64,000 nt of DNA from [Clostridium] colinum (GCF_940677205.1 NZ_OW712331.1:248001-312000); one strand, 5' to 3'. Shown: positions 1-9,214, numbered from the stretch's first letter. The notes: generated by a model not told the origin, from the letters alone. Numbers and translations are program-made.

Positions 1-142
1 GTCTATTGGTGAAGAAAGTGATACAATAGAAGAAGTGTATGAACCATACCTTATACAATTAGGGTTTATAAAAAGAACACCACGAGGAAGAGAGATAACA
101 AAAACAGGTTACAAACATTTTGGGATAAAATTTGACAAATAA
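1..142 (+). CDS. ruvB: RuvB Holliday junction helicase, C-terminal fragment
   Basis: This is the last 46 codons of a gene entering from the left edge; the reading frame begins at base 2. The visible tail ([20 protein letters not shown] followed by PRGR) matches the winged-helix C-terminal end of RuvB, the hexameric AAA+ motor that drives branch migration with RuvA. The ATPase domain lies outside the window. The next gene starts about 70 bases downstream, beyond an inverted repeat. The assignment rests on a short but highly characteristic end sequence. Confidence 0.85.
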   Translation, partial: SIGEESDTIEEVYEPYLIQLGFIKRTPRGREITKTGYKHFGIKFDK

Positions 143-174
143 TAATACTTTTTTAAAAAACACTCGTATTATTA
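140..174. terminator. Inverted repeat after ruvB
   Basis: A perfect 9-base inverted repeat (TAATAATAC at 140-148, GTATTATTA at 166-174) begins inside the ruvB stop codon and encloses a T6/A6-rich loop. It could be a weak AT-only terminator for ruvB. It could also be an operator for the export operon, because a TATAAT at 173-178 overlaps its right arm. The sequence alone does not decide between these. Confidence 0.35.
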
Positions 175-213
175 TAATATAAAAGATTTAGGAAGATTTA
201 GGAGGACAGAAAT

Positions 214-1635
214 ATGAAAAAGAAAGTTGCTATAATAGCGGGAGTTATAATACTAGGTATAGCAGGGATAACTGTTGGAAAATCAGTTATCAAGCCTAAA
301 AAAGTAGAAACAATTCCAACAGTGCAAGTGGATAATGTTAAAACTCAACAAATGATAACAACTGTAGAAGCGAAAGGTACAGTTGCTTTTAGAGATAAAG
401 TATCAGTGTATGCTAAAAATTCAGGTAAAGTAAGCAGTAGACCTATAAAAGAGGGAGACCCAGTAAATAAAGGTGATGTTTTAGTTCAGTATGACCAATC
501 ATCTTTAAAAACATTAAAAAGACAATTAGAAGATGCAAAGCTTTCTTTACAATCGGCTAACTTAACATTACAAGGGCTTATGTTACCAGCAGATGAAAGT
601 CAATTAAAACAATTAGAATCTCAAATTAGTCAATCTGAAAAAAATATATTAGATTTAGAAAATAATCTTATACAAGTAGATAAAGATATAAATAAAGCCC
701 AAACAGATTTAGATGGAGCTAATATATTATATTCTCAAGGAGCTATATCTAAGTCTGAGTTTGATAAATTTGAAACTTCTCTTACTACTTTAAAAAATCA
801 AAAAATAGGGTATCAAAATAGCTTAGATGCTGCAAAAAAACAATTAGAGGCAAATAAGGCTCAATATGAAAACACTAAAAATAAAGCTTCAGACCCTAAT
901 ACAAAAAATAAAATAGATAGCCAAAAAGTTATGGTAGAACAAGCACAGTTAAAAGTAAATCAACTTACAAAAGATATAAATGATTTTGAAACAGCTTCTA
1001 TATCTCCTATAACAGGTACATTAGTAAAATTACACGTTGTAGATGGTGAGGCGGTAACAGAAGGTAAAATAGTTGCGGAAGTAGGAAATTTAAATGATGT
1101 TATTATAGAAGCTAACATACCAGAATATGATATGGAAGGCGTAGCAGTAGGTCAAGATGTGCTTATAAAAAGTGAAAGTATAGAAGGTGAATATAAAGGG
1201 AAAATAACAAAAATATATCCTTTAGCAGAGCTTAAAAATATTGGCGGTAGTGAAAAAAGTGTAGTAAAAGTAGAAATATCTATGCCAAATAATACACCTT
1301 TAAAAACAGGATATACAACAAATCTAACTATTACAACAAAAATAGATGATAATGCCTTAGTTATACCTATTATGTCTTATATGTCAGAAAAAGTAAATGA
1401 TAAAAACTCTGAATATGTATTTGTTGTTAAAGAAGATGGAACGTTAGAAAAAAGAACTGTAAAAGTAAAAACTATTAAAAACTCTGTTGCATCAGTAGAA
1501 GGTCTTTCTGAAGGAGAAAAAGTTGTATTTTCGCCAACAGAAAATATGAAAGAAGGTATGAAAATTATACCAACAGACCAACCAGTACAACCACAAGGTA
1601 AATCTGAACAAGGTGCTAGTCCTATTATTATGTAA
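214..1635 (+). CDS. MacA/HlyD-like periplasmic adaptor (membrane fusion protein)
   Basis: The 473-residue protein has an N-terminal membrane anchor (about residues 4-22), a lipoyl/barrel-sandwich half (about 45-95), a long coiled-coil hairpin (about 95-235, rich in Q, K, E and L), the second lipoyl half and beta-barrel domains. It ends in a Gln/Pro-rich tail. This is the architecture of YknX/MacA-type adaptors, which in Gram-positives pair with a MacB-like ABC exporter. A strong SD (aggagg) lies just before the ATG. The ATPase gene follows after 15 bases. The exported substrate is unknown; antimicrobial peptides or lipids are typical for the family. Confidence 0.85.
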   Translation: MKKKVAIIAGVIILGIAGITVGKSVIKPKKVETIPTVQVDNVKTQQMITTVEAKGTVAFRDKVSVYAKNSGKVSSRPIKEGDPVNKGDVLVQYDQSSLKTLKRQLEDAKLSLQSANLTLQGLMLPADESQLKQLESQISQSEKNILDLENNLIQVDKDINKAQTDLDGANILYSQGAISKSEFDKFETSLTTLKNQKIGYQNSLDAAKKQLEANKAQYENTKNKASDPNTKNKIDSQKVMVEQAQLKVNQLTKDINDFETASISPITGTLVKLHVVDGEAVTEGKIVAEVGNLNDVIIEANIPEYDMEGVAVGQDVLIKSESIEGEYKGKITKIYPLAELKNIGGSEKSVVKVEISMPNNTPLKTGYTTNLTITTKIDDNALVIPIMSYMSEKVNDKNSEYVFVVKEDGTLEKRTVKVKTIKNSVASVEGLSEGEKVVFSPTENMKEGMKIIPTDQPVQPQGKSEQGASPIIM

Positions 1636-1650
1636 TGGAGGTGCTAGTTT

Positions 1651-2358
1651 ATGAGTATATTAGAAATAAAAGATGTAAAAAAAGTATACAGAAATGGTAA
1701 GATAGAGGTAGAAGCTTTAAAAGGAATAAATTTTAGTGTTGAAAAAGGCGAATTTGTTTCTATAATGGGGTCTTCTGGATGTGGTAAATCTACAATGATG
1801 AATATATTAGGGTGTTTAGACACACTTACATCAGGAAGTTACATATTAGATGGTGAAGATGTTAGCAAAATATCTGGCAAACGCCTTGCTTTTGTTAGAA
1901 ATAAAAAAATAGGGTTTGTTTTTCAATCTTTTAATCTTTTACCTAAATTATCGGCGTTACAAAATGTAGAGTTACCTATGGTATATGCTGGTATTGGCAG
2001 AGAAGAAAGAAGAAAAAAAGCACTACATTCTTTAGAGATAGTAGGTTTATCAGGACGAGAACATCATAAGCCAAACGAAATGTCTGGTGGGCAAAGGCAA
2101 AGAGTTGCTATAGCTAGAAGTCTTGTAAACGACCCAGCTATAATATTGGCAGATGAACCGACAGGTAACTTAGACTCTAAGTCTACATTTGAAATTATAG
2201 AAATTTTTCAAAAATTAAATAATAATGGTGTAACAATAGTTATGGTTACTCACGAACCAGATGTTGCAGAATATACAAAAAGAATAATTCGCTTTAAAGA
2301 TGGAGTTGTTTTAGAAGATTATTTTAATCAACCACAAAAGATTGTAGGTGAAGACTAA
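1651..2358 (+). CDS. MacB/LolD-type ABC transporter ATPase
   Basis: This 235-residue ATPase subunit has Walker A GSSGCGKST at residues 40-48, the signature MSGGQRQRVAIARS, and Walker B followed by ADEPTGNLDSKS, the hallmark of the LolD/MacB/FtsE branch. It should energise the two FtsX-like permeases encoded immediately downstream, together with the adaptor encoded upstream. Its TAA stop shares one base with the ATG of the next gene, so translation is probably coupled. The family performs mechanotransmission rather than classic substrate translocation. The exact substrate cannot be inferred. Confidence 0.92.
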   Translation: MSILEIKDVKKVYRNGKIEVEALKGINFSVEKGEFVSIMGSSGCGKSTMMNILGCLDTLTSGSYILDGEDVSKISGKRLAFVRNKKIGFVFQSFNLLPKLSALQNVELPMVYAGIGREERRKKALHSLEIVGLSGREHHKPNEMSGGQRQRVAIARSLVNDPAIILADEPTGNLDSKSTFEIIEIFQKLNNNGVTIVMVTHEPDVAEYTKRIIRFKDGVVLEDYFNQPQKIVGED

Positions 2359-3578
2359 TGAATATTATAGAGAATTTTAAGTCGGCTATATTTAATATTC
2401 TTTCTAGTAAAATGAGAACTTTTCTTACAACGCTTGGTATAATTATAGGTATAACGTCAGTTATTATTATAACAGCCATAGGTAAAGGGTTTAAAAATAA
2501 TGTAAATAGTACATTTTCAGATATAGATACAGGTACTATATCAGTAACTACAGCATATGACGAAACAATAAGAGATAAAGATAAATTTGTCTTAAAAGAT
2601 TTAGATAGGCTAAAAGATATTAAAAATGTAGATACAGTTATGCCATCATATTCTACTAATGTATCTGTAAAGTTAAAAGACCCATCTAATTTAAAAAGTT
2701 GTTTTATTTATGGTGTAAATGAAGATGCAAAAAATTTAAAAAAAATAAAAATGAAATATGGAAGATTTATAGATGAAAAAGATAGACAATCAAAAGCTAA
2801 AGTTTGTGTTATAGATAATAATCTTGCAAGAGAAATATTTGGGAGAGAAGATGCAGTAGGAGAAACAATATCTATAGAAACTGTTGTTGGAAAAATAAAA
2901 AGTACAAATTTAGAAATAATAGGTATAAATTCAGTAGAAAATACAGGATTTTATACACCTAATATATATTATCCAGTAGAAACAGCTATGGAGTTTTTAG
3001 ATAACCCTTCACAAACATTTGAAGGCATTGATTTAAAGCTTGTAAATAGTAATAAGTTTGAACAGACTAAAAGAGAAATAATAAAAGTTTTAAATGCAAA
3101 TCATAACAATGAAGAAAAAAAATATGGAGTGCAAGGTAATCTTGAGTTAGTTAAGTCTATGTCAGGTACTGTTCAAATATTTACATTATTTATTGGTCTT
3201 GTAGCAGGTATTTCTCTTTTAGTAGGTGGTATAGGTGTTATGAACATAATGCTTGTAACAGTAACAGAAAGAACAAGAGAAATAGGAATAAGAAAGTCAT
3301 TAGGGGCTACTAATAATAATATAAAAATGCAGTTTTTAATAGAGGCTATAACTGTTGCTTTATTAGGTGGGGTTATAGGAATACTATTTGGATATTTAGG
3401 TAGTTTTTCTATAGGTAAAATAGCTACTATAGTAGGAGCTAAACTAAAACCAGATGTTTCTATCCCAGTTGTTTTAGGTGCAGTTATAACATCTAGTATG
3501 ATAGGTATAATATTTGGTGTTTATCCAGCTGGTAAGGCAGCAAAGTTAGACCCAATAGAAGCGCTTAGATATGAATAA
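2358..3578 (+). CDS. MacB-like ABC permease, copy 1
   Basis: The 406-residue permease has one N-terminal membrane helix (about 18-40), a large extracytoplasmic MacB-PCD region (about 45-270), and three C-terminal helices containing the FtsX-family segment with TERTREIGIRKSLGAT. It overlaps the ATPase gene by one base. It is a paralogue of the next gene: both end PAGKAAKL-PIEALRYE and share an almost identical 80-base stretch (3201-3280 versus 4427-4506). The two probably form a heterodimeric permease, since such ABC exporters need two permease chains. Confidence 0.9.
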   Translation: MNIIENFKSAIFNILSSKMRTFLTTLGIIIGITSVIIITAIGKGFKNNVNSTFSDIDTGTISVTTAYDETIRDKDKFVLKDLDRLKDIKNVDTVMPSYSTNVSVKLKDPSNLKSCFIYGVNEDAKNLKKIKMKYGRFIDEKDRQSKAKVCVIDNNLAREIFGREDAVGETISIETVVGKIKSTNLEIIGINSVENTGFYTPNIYYPVETAMEFLDNPSQTFEGIDLKLVNSNKFEQTKREIIKVLNANHNNEEKKYGVQGNLELVKSMSGTVQIFTLFIGLVAGISLLVGGIGVMNIMLVTVTERTREIGIRKSLGATNNNIKMQFLIEAITVALLGGVIGILFGYLGSFSIGKIATIVGAKLKPDVSIPVVLGAVITSSMIGIIFGVYPAGKAAKLDPIEALRYE

Positions 3579-3592
3579 AGGAGTGTGATAAT

Positions 3593-4822
3593 ATGAGTAT
3601 ATTTGAAAATATATCTGCTGCTATATCTAGTGTTTTTTCTAACAAAATGAGAACATTTCTTACTATGATAGGAATTATAATAGGAGTATCATCTGTTATA
3701 ACAATAACAGCACTTGGTAAAGGTGTTGAAAAAACTATTAAAAGTGTTTTTGATGTATTAAATTCTAAGTCTATACAAGTTATGCAAAATTGGAGTGCTA
3801 GTACTACACCAAAAGATAAAGTTGTTATAGGTGATGTAGAAGTTGTAGGAAAACACCCTAACATAAAATATATATCTGGCTATAAAGAGGTAAGAGGTAG
3901 CATAACTTTAAAAAATCCTGAAGAACAAGAAGTTGTATCTATGTTTGGGTCAGATGTAGACTTTTCTCGTATGCAAAAAAACTTTTTTAGGATAAAATAT
4001 GGTCGAGTTTTTACTGAACAAGAAAATAGAAATAAAGCTAGAGTTTGTATTATAGATGAAGATATGGCTAGAAAAGTTTTTGGTAGAGCAGATGTTGTGG
4101 GTGAAGAAGTAAAATTATATATAAATAAAAAAGATTATAAGTTTAAAGTTGTAGGGGTAACAGATAACAAAAATGCTAAGCAAATGGGAACTATTATACC
4201 TATACCTATTAATACAGCTTTAGATATATATGATACTAAACAAATAGATTTAATATATGTAGAGCTAAATAATACAGAAAATTTAACTAGATCTAAAAAT
4301 GAAATAATAAGAATATTAGCAGCTAATCACAATACAACAGATGATAAATATATGGCTATAGCTAATATTGAACAAGTTAAAAATATAGAAAAAGTTATAA
4401 AAATGTTTACAGTATTTATAGGTTTTGTAGCAGGTATTTCTCTTTTAGTAGGTGGTATAGGTGTTATGAATATAATGCTTGTAACAGTAACAGAAAGAAC
4501 AAGAGAGATAGGTATAAGAAAATCATTAGGTGCAACTAATAGTAGCATAAAAATACAGTTTTTAATAGAATCTATATTTATATGTACTTTAGGAGGAATT
4601 TTTGGTATAGTGATAGGATATTTAGCTAGTATTATTTTAGGAAGTGCTTTAAAAGATCATTTTACTAAAATATTAGGAGTAGAGCTTGTAACACCGTCTA
4701 TATCTATGCCAGTAGCTATAGGAGCTATGCTTATTTCTACAATAGTTGGTGTTATATTTGGTGTTTATCCAGCAGGCAAGGCAGCTAAGCTAAACCCAAT
4801 AGAAGCACTTAGATATGAATAG
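3593..4822 (+). CDS. MacB-like ABC permease, copy 2
   Basis: This 409-residue paralogue of the preceding permease has the same layout: an N-terminal helix, a soluble extracytoplasmic domain, and three C-terminal helices around TERTREIGIRKSLGAT. The soluble domains of the two copies have diverged clearly, while the membrane core is nearly identical, including at DNA level. That suggests specialised recognition halves on a shared transmembrane scaffold. The gene starts 14 bases after copy 1, behind a good SD (aaaggagtg). It likely completes a heteromeric tripartite exporter with the adaptor and ATPase. Confidence 0.9.
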   Translation: MSIFENISAAISSVFSNKMRTFLTMIGIIIGVSSVITITALGKGVEKTIKSVFDVLNSKSIQVMQNWSASTTPKDKVVIGDVEVVGKHPNIKYISGYKEVRGSITLKNPEEQEVVSMFGSDVDFSRMQKNFFRIKYGRVFTEQENRNKARVCIIDEDMARKVFGRADVVGEEVKLYINKKDYKFKVVGVTDNKNAKQMGTIIPIPINTALDIYDTKQIDLIYVELNNTENLTRSKNEIIRILAANHNTTDDKYMAIANIEQVKNIEKVIKMFTVFIGFVAGISLLVGGIGVMNIMLVTVTERTREIGIRKSLGATNSSIKIQFLIESIFICTLGGIFGIVIGYLASIILGSALKDHFTKILGVELVTPSISMPVAIGAMLISTIVGVIFGVYPAGKAAKLNPIEALRYE

Positions 4823-4834
4823 ATTTTAATAAAT

Positions 4835-5419
4835 ATGCAATATTTAAAGAAATTAAAATATAATTCACCAGTTATATTAACTTTTGCTTTAATATGTTTA
4901 GTAATATTAGTATTAGGTTATGTAACAAGTGGATATACTACAACAAAGTTTTTTTGTGTATATCGTTCAAGCCTTGTAGACCCATTATCATATATAAGAG
5001 TTTTTACTCATATATTAGGGCATTTTAATTTTCAACATTTTTTTAATAACTTTTTAATAATACTTATAGTAGGACCTATGCTAGAAGAAAAATATGGAAG
5101 TAAGCTAATATTATTACTTATTGTTATAACAGCTTTTATAACAGGAATTGTACAAATAGTTATATCAAAAGATGCACTTTTAGGAGCTAGTGGGATAGCT
5201 TTTATGCTTATTATTTTAACATCTTTTACTAATGTTGAAGATGGTAGAATACCTATAACTACAGTGCTTATTGCTACAATGTATATAGGAAAAGAGATAT
5301 ATTACGGTATTTTTATTAATGATAATATATCACAATTAACGCATATTATAGGTGGTATTTGCGGTATAATAATTGGTATGTTTATATCTAAACATTATAA
5401 AAGGAGAAACTATTTATGA
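4835..5419 (+). CDS. Rhomboid-family intramembrane serine protease
   Basis: The 194-residue polytopic protein has about six hydrophobic segments. The rhomboid active-site serine motif GASG is visible (LLGASGIAFM, about residues 109-118), and the partner histidine is in LTHIIGGICG near residue 170. An HFNFQHFFNN stretch resembles the conserved His/Asn loop-1 and TM2 region. It cleaves substrates within the membrane; the substrate is unknown. The start lies 13 bases after the permease stop without a clear SD, so it is probably translationally coupled to the exporter operon. Confidence 0.85.
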   Translation: MQYLKKLKYNSPVILTFALICLVILVLGYVTSGYTTTKFFCVYRSSLVDPLSYIRVFTHILGHFNFQHFFNNFLIILIVGPMLEEKYGSKLILLLIVITAFITGIVQIVISKDALLGASGIAFMLIILTSFTNVEDGRIPITTVLIATMYIGKEIYYGIFINDNISQLTHIIGGICGIIIGMFISKHYKRRNYL

Positions 5420-5688
5420 TAAAACTTGATATAGAAGATTTTATATTTGAAGTAAAAGATGAAATTTTAAGCTATGAAGAGCTAGGAGAAGAACATGCAA
5501 AAAAATGGGAAGAAAGATTTTTAGCTTGGCTTAAAGATGATAAAATAAAAAAGAAAAATTTAAAAGTAGAAAAAGGTAATACATTTTATTTAATAGATGA
5601 TGAAAGCGAAATATTTGATATAGCAGATGAATATTATTATGCAGTAGATAGTAATAATATAGAAGAATATTGGGAAAAATTTCAATAA
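5416..5688 (+). CDS. Small acidic hypothetical protein
   Basis: This 90-residue protein overlaps the rhomboid stop by four bases (ATGA), a classic coupled arrangement, and its ATG follows an aaggag SD. It is strongly acidic with many Glu, Asp and Tyr residues, especially in the second half (DDESEIFDIADEYYYAVDSN). There is no signal peptide or membrane segment, so it should be cytosolic. I do not recognise the family. Its tight coupling to the rhomboid gene suggests a partner or regulator of that protease, but that is inference from position only. Confidence 0.7.
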   Translation: MIKLDIEDFIFEVKDEILSYEELGEEHAKKWEERFLAWLKDDKIKKKNLKVEKGNTFYLIDDESEIFDIADEYYYAVDSNNIEEYWEKFQ

Positions 5689-6091
5689 TTAATAATGTAT
5701 AATGTAGACTAAATATACTATATTTTAGACTAATTTTTTTAATTTTTATGTATTACATAAAAAATTATGAAAGTTATAAAAATTCTAGTTGCAACATATA
5801 GCTTTGTCTTAAATTATATAAAATAGATTTTAGATGGTTTAGCTTTTGTACCAAGAAACTAGATTTTTTATATATTATTTCAAAAAATAATATTGTTATT
5901 TTTTTTGAAAGGTTGTAGATTTTGTCTACAACCTATTATAATATCTTATAATTTTCAAGTGTTTTTGTAAATGTTCTATAATATTTATTGTAGAACATTT
6001 AAAAATGCTTGAAAATTATTCTTTTTTAATATAAAATTATAATGTTATATTTTGTATAAATATAGATAAAAATAAAAGTTTAGGTGAAAAA
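5689..6091. other. 403-base non-coding gap with serial hairpins
   Basis: No plausible gene is seen. The gap holds a TTTTTATG-TATTA-CATAAAAA stem (5743-5763) that probably terminates the upstream operon. An outer pairing TCTAGTT/AACTAGA (about 5785 and 5855) is followed by a T-run and may bound a small structured transcript. Three more hairpins follow at 5882-5904, 5911-5933 (GGTTGTAGA/TCTACAACC) and 5949-6018. The last is a long imperfect palindrome ending about 70 bases before rsmB. Confidence 0.6.
5949..6018. repeat. 70-base imperfect palindrome upstream of rsmB
   Basis: The left arm (5949 to about 5978, TAATTTTCAAG then GTTTTTGTAAATGTTCTA) is nearly the reverse complement of the right arm (about 5991-6018, TAGAACATTTAAAAATGCTT then GAAAATTA). 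About 28 of 30 positions pair around a 12-base AT loop. It could be a terminator, a processed RNA stem or a miniature palindromic repeat. No second copy was noticed elsewhere in the window. Confidence 0.65.
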
Positions 6092-7423
6092 ATGAACGCT
6101 AGAGAAATTGCAGTATATGCACTTATAGATATATTGGAACAACAATCTTATAATAATTTAACATTAAAAAAACTTTTTAATGATAATAAAAATATAAGCC
6201 CACAAGACAGAGCTTTTATAACAGAACTTGTAAATGGTACATTAAGAAATATTATTTATATAGACTATATAATAAATAGTTTTTCTAATACAAAAACTAA
6301 AAAAATGAAACCACTTATATTAAATATATTAAGAATATCTGTATATCAAATGAAATTTATGGATAAAATACCTGTTTCTGCAATATGTAATGAGGCGGTA
6401 ATATTTACTAAAAAGAAAAAATTTAATGGTCTTACTGGATTTGTAAATGGTGTTTTAAGAAATATTGCAAGAAATATAGATAATATAGTTTTGCCAGATG
6501 AAAAAAATGAGCCAATAGAATTTTTAGCTATAAAATATTCTTATCAAAAATGGGTAATTGAAAAATGGATAGCACAATTTGGCTATGAACAAACAAAGAA
6601 AATATGTGAAACAAATATATTATCTCCTAAAGTATGTATATGTATAAACACAAATAAAACTACAAAAAATGAATTAAAAGATTTACTTAAAAATGAAGGT
6701 ATGAACGTAGAAGAAGGTAAAATAACAAACAATAGTTTATATATAACAAAAACAAAAAATATAGCAGAAAGCAATGCCTTTAAAAATGGTCTTTTTCATA
6801 TTATGGACGAAAGCTCTATGTTGTTAGTAGATATATTAAATCCTAAAGAAAATGAAACCATAATAGATGTATGCTCAGCACCAGGAGGTAAGTCTTTTTA
6901 TTGTTCATATCTTATGAAAAATACAGGACAAATTTTTTCTAGAGATATACACAACCATAAAATAGATATTATGAAAGATTCTGTAAAAAGACTTAATATA
7001 AAAAATATAACATTAGAGCTAAAAGATGCTACAAAATTTTATAAAGAAAATGAGGAGATAGCAGATAAATTAATTATAGATGCTACTTGTTCGGGGTTTG
7101 GTATAGTAAGAAAAAAACCAGACATAAAATATACTAAAACAGAAGATGATATAAAAGAGCTTGTAGAAATACAAAGAGATATATTAAAATCATCTTATAA
7201 ATATGTTAAAAAAGGTGGTACACTTATATATAGTACCTGTACATTATTTAAAGAAGAAAACGAAGAAAACATAAAATGGTTTTGTAAAAATTATGGATTT
7301 GAACTTTGTAATATTAATACAAATTTAAAAATAGAATATTTACAAAAGGGATATATAACTATTTTACCTAATATGTTTAATACAGACGGATTTTTTATTG
7401 CAAAGTTAAAAAGAATAAATTAG
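6092..7423 (+). CDS. rsmB: 16S rRNA m5C967 methyltransferase RsmB
   Basis: The 443-residue enzyme methylates cytosine 967 of 16S rRNA using SAM. An N-terminal NusB-like RNA-binding domain (about residues 1-130, AREIAVYALIDILEQ, ITELVNGTLRN) precedes an RsmB/NOP2 catalytic domain. That domain has the SAM motif DVCSAPGGK, the first conserved Cys at 333 (DATCSGFG) and the nucleophile-type Cys at 383 (YSTCTLFKEENE). The length matches the family. It is 11 bases from rlmN and heads a translation/signalling operon that in related genomes often begins with fmt or def. Confidence 0.95.
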   Translation: MNAREIAVYALIDILEQQSYNNLTLKKLFNDNKNISPQDRAFITELVNGTLRNIIYIDYIINSFSNTKTKKMKPLILNILRISVYQMKFMDKIPVSAICNEAVIFTKKKKFNGLTGFVNGVLRNIARNIDNIVLPDEKNEPIEFLAIKYSYQKWVIEKWIAQFGYEQTKKICETNILSPKVCICINTNKTTKNELKDLLKNEGMNVEEGKITNNSLYITKTKNIAESNAFKNGLFHIMDESSMLLVDILNPKENETIIDVCSAPGGKSFYCSYLMKNTGQIFSRDIHNHKIDIMKDSVKRLNIKNITLELKDATKFYKENEEIADKLIIDATCSGFGIVRKKPDIKYTKTEDDIKELVEIQRDILKSSYKYVKKGGTLIYSTCTLFKEENEENIKWFCKNYGFELCNINTNLKIEYLQKGYITILPNMFNTDGFFIAKLKRIN

Positions 7424-7434
7424 AAAGGTAATTT

Positions 7435-8466
7435 ATGGAAAAAATAGATATAAAAAACCTTAGCTTAGAAGAGCTAGAACAAGAAATAATAAATATAGGT
7501 GAAGCAAAGTTTAGAGCAAAGCAAATTTTTGAATGGTTGCATAAAAAAAATGTTTTTTCATTTGATGAAATGACCAACTTATCTAAAGAATTTAAACAAA
7601 AATTAAATGATAGATTTAAAATAACAAAAATTGAGATTGTAGACAAACTTATATCTAGTATAGATAAAACTACCAAATATTTATTTAAGTTAGAAAATAA
7701 TCACATTATAGAAAGTGTATTAATGAAATACAGCTATGGAAATGCTGTTTGTATATCTTCTCAAGTAGGTTGTAGAATGGGTTGTACTTTTTGCGCTTCT
7801 ACATTAGATGGACTTGAAAGAAGCTTAACAACAGCTGAAATGTTGTCTCAAATATATGAGATACAAAAAGATAGCAAAGAAAAAATAAGAAGTATTGTGC
7901 TTATGGGCAGTGGAGAACCATTTGATAACTTTGACAACTTTTTAAAATTTATAGAAATAATAAACCATAAAGATGGTTTAAATATAGGGCAAAGGCATAT
8001 AACTGTTTCTACTTGTGGTATTGTACCTAAAATATATGAGCTTGCAGATAAAAAAATGCAAATAAATCTTGCGTTATCTTTACATTCACCAACAGATGAA
8101 GGAAGAAAAAACATTATGCCTATTGCTAAAAAATATAGTATTAAAGAAATAATAGAGGCTTGTAAATATTTTGCTAATACTACAAAAAGGCGAGTAACAT
8201 ATGAATATGCACTTATAGCAGGTGTTAATGATTCGGAGCAAGATGCTAAAGAGATAATAAAACTTTTAAAAGGTAGTCTTTCTCATATAAACCTTATACC
8301 AGTAAATGATGTTAAAGAAAGAAACTATATTAAAAGTTCTAAAAATCAAATAAGAAAGTTTGCAGACACACTTATAAAAGCAGGGATAGAAACAACTATA
8401 AGAAGAGAGTTAGGTAGCGATATAAATGCGGCTTGTGGCCAACTTAGAATAAGTTATAAATATTAG
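7435..8466 (+). CDS. rlmN: 23S rRNA A2503 / tRNA A37 C2-methyltransferase RlmN
   Basis: The 343-residue radical-SAM enzyme makes m2A at 23S A2503 and in some tRNAs. The radical-SAM cluster cysteines are at 113, 117 and 120 (GCRMGCTFC). Cys106, in CISSQVGC, and Cys334, in the AACGQLR motif near the C-terminus, correspond to the conserved residues of the methyl-transfer mechanism in this family. Having this Cys334 context and no extra domain points to RlmN rather than the resistance enzyme Cfr. The usual downstream neighbours, a PP2C phosphatase and a PASTA kinase, follow directly. Confidence 0.95.
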   Translation: MEKIDIKNLSLEELEQEIINIGEAKFRAKQIFEWLHKKNVFSFDEMTNLSKEFKQKLNDRFKITKIEIVDKLISSIDKTTKYLFKLENNHIIESVLMKYSYGNAVCISSQVGCRMGCTFCASTLDGLERSLTTAEMLSQIYEIQKDSKEKIRSIVLMGSGEPFDNFDNFLKFIEIINHKDGLNIGQRHITVSTCGIVPKIYELADKKMQINLALSLHSPTDEGRKNIMPIAKKYSIKEIIEACKYFANTTKRRVTYEYALIAGVNDSEQDAKEIIKLLKGSLSHINLIPVNDVKERNYIKSSKNQIRKFADTLIKAGIETTIRRELGSDINAACGQLRISYKY

Positions 8467-8481
8467 AAAAGAGGTGTTTTT

Positions 8482-9210
8482 ATGATAGGCTTTGGTAACA
8501 CTAATGTGGGTAAAACTAGAAAGACAAATCAAGATTATGTATATATAAATAATGAACCAATAGGTAGCCTCGATAATTTATATATTATTGCAGACGGAGT
8601 TGGTGGGCATAATGCTGGAGAAGTTGCTAGTGAATCTGCAATAGATTTTTTTGAAAAGTTTATATATGAAACTGAAGATGATGAAGTATTAGATTTATTA
8701 GTGTCTGCATTAGCTTATGCAAATGAACAAGTATTTAAACTATCAAAGACAAACAAGCAATATGAAAATATGGGTACAACTTTACTTGCTGTAACTATAA
8801 AAAATAATAAAATATTTATAGTACATGTAGGTGATTGTAGGTTATATGGAATAAGAAATAATAAAATAGTTCAAATGACCTCAGACCATACTTATGCTAT
8901 GGACCTTTTTAAAGCAGGTATTATATCAAAAGAAGAGGCGGAACAATCAAAAGATTCTAATATTTTAACAAGAGCTATAGGTACAGAAAAAAATGTAAAA
9001 GCAGATGCTTTATTTTGTGATGTATTTGAAGATGATATATTTATAATGTGTTCAGACGGTCTAAGTGATATGGTATCTAACGATGAAATTTTTGAAATAT
9101 CATCTAAAGATATAGAAACAGAAGATAAAGTGGAATACCTTATACAAAAAGCTAATGAAAATGGCGGAAAAGACAATATAGCCGTTATTGTTATAGAGAA
9201 ACAGAGGTGA
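8482..9210 (+). CDS. prpC: PP2C-family Ser/Thr phosphatase (PrpC/Stp)
   Basis: The 242-residue metal-dependent phosphatase carries the PP2C motifs in order: RKTNQD near residue 14, IADGVGGHNAGEVAS, GDCRLYGIRNN, CSDGLSDMV and GGKDNIAVIVIE. The Asp residues in these motifs bind the catalytic Mn/Mg ions. It should reverse phosphorylation by the PASTA kinase encoded four bases downstream, a conserved antagonistic pair controlling cell-wall growth and division in Gram-positive bacteria. An SD (aagaggtg) precedes the ATG, and the length is typical for Stp/PrpC. Confidence 0.94.
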   Translation: MIGFGNTNVGKTRKTNQDYVYINNEPIGSLDNLYIIADGVGGHNAGEVASESAIDFFEKFIYETEDDEVLDLLVSALAYANEQVFKLSKTNKQYENMGTTLLAVTIKNNKIFIVHVGDCRLYGIRNNKIVQMTSDHTYAMDLFKAGIISKEEAEQSKDSNILTRAIGTEKNVKADALFCDVFEDDIFIMCSDGLSDMVSNDEIFEISSKDIETEDKVEYLIQKANENGGKDNIAVIVIEKQR

Positions 9211-9214
9211 TAAT

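Noticed and set aside
7435-8466. Cfr antibiotic-resistance methyltransferase
   Set aside because: Length, sequence around the cluster and the conserved housekeeping neighbourhood all fit RlmN.
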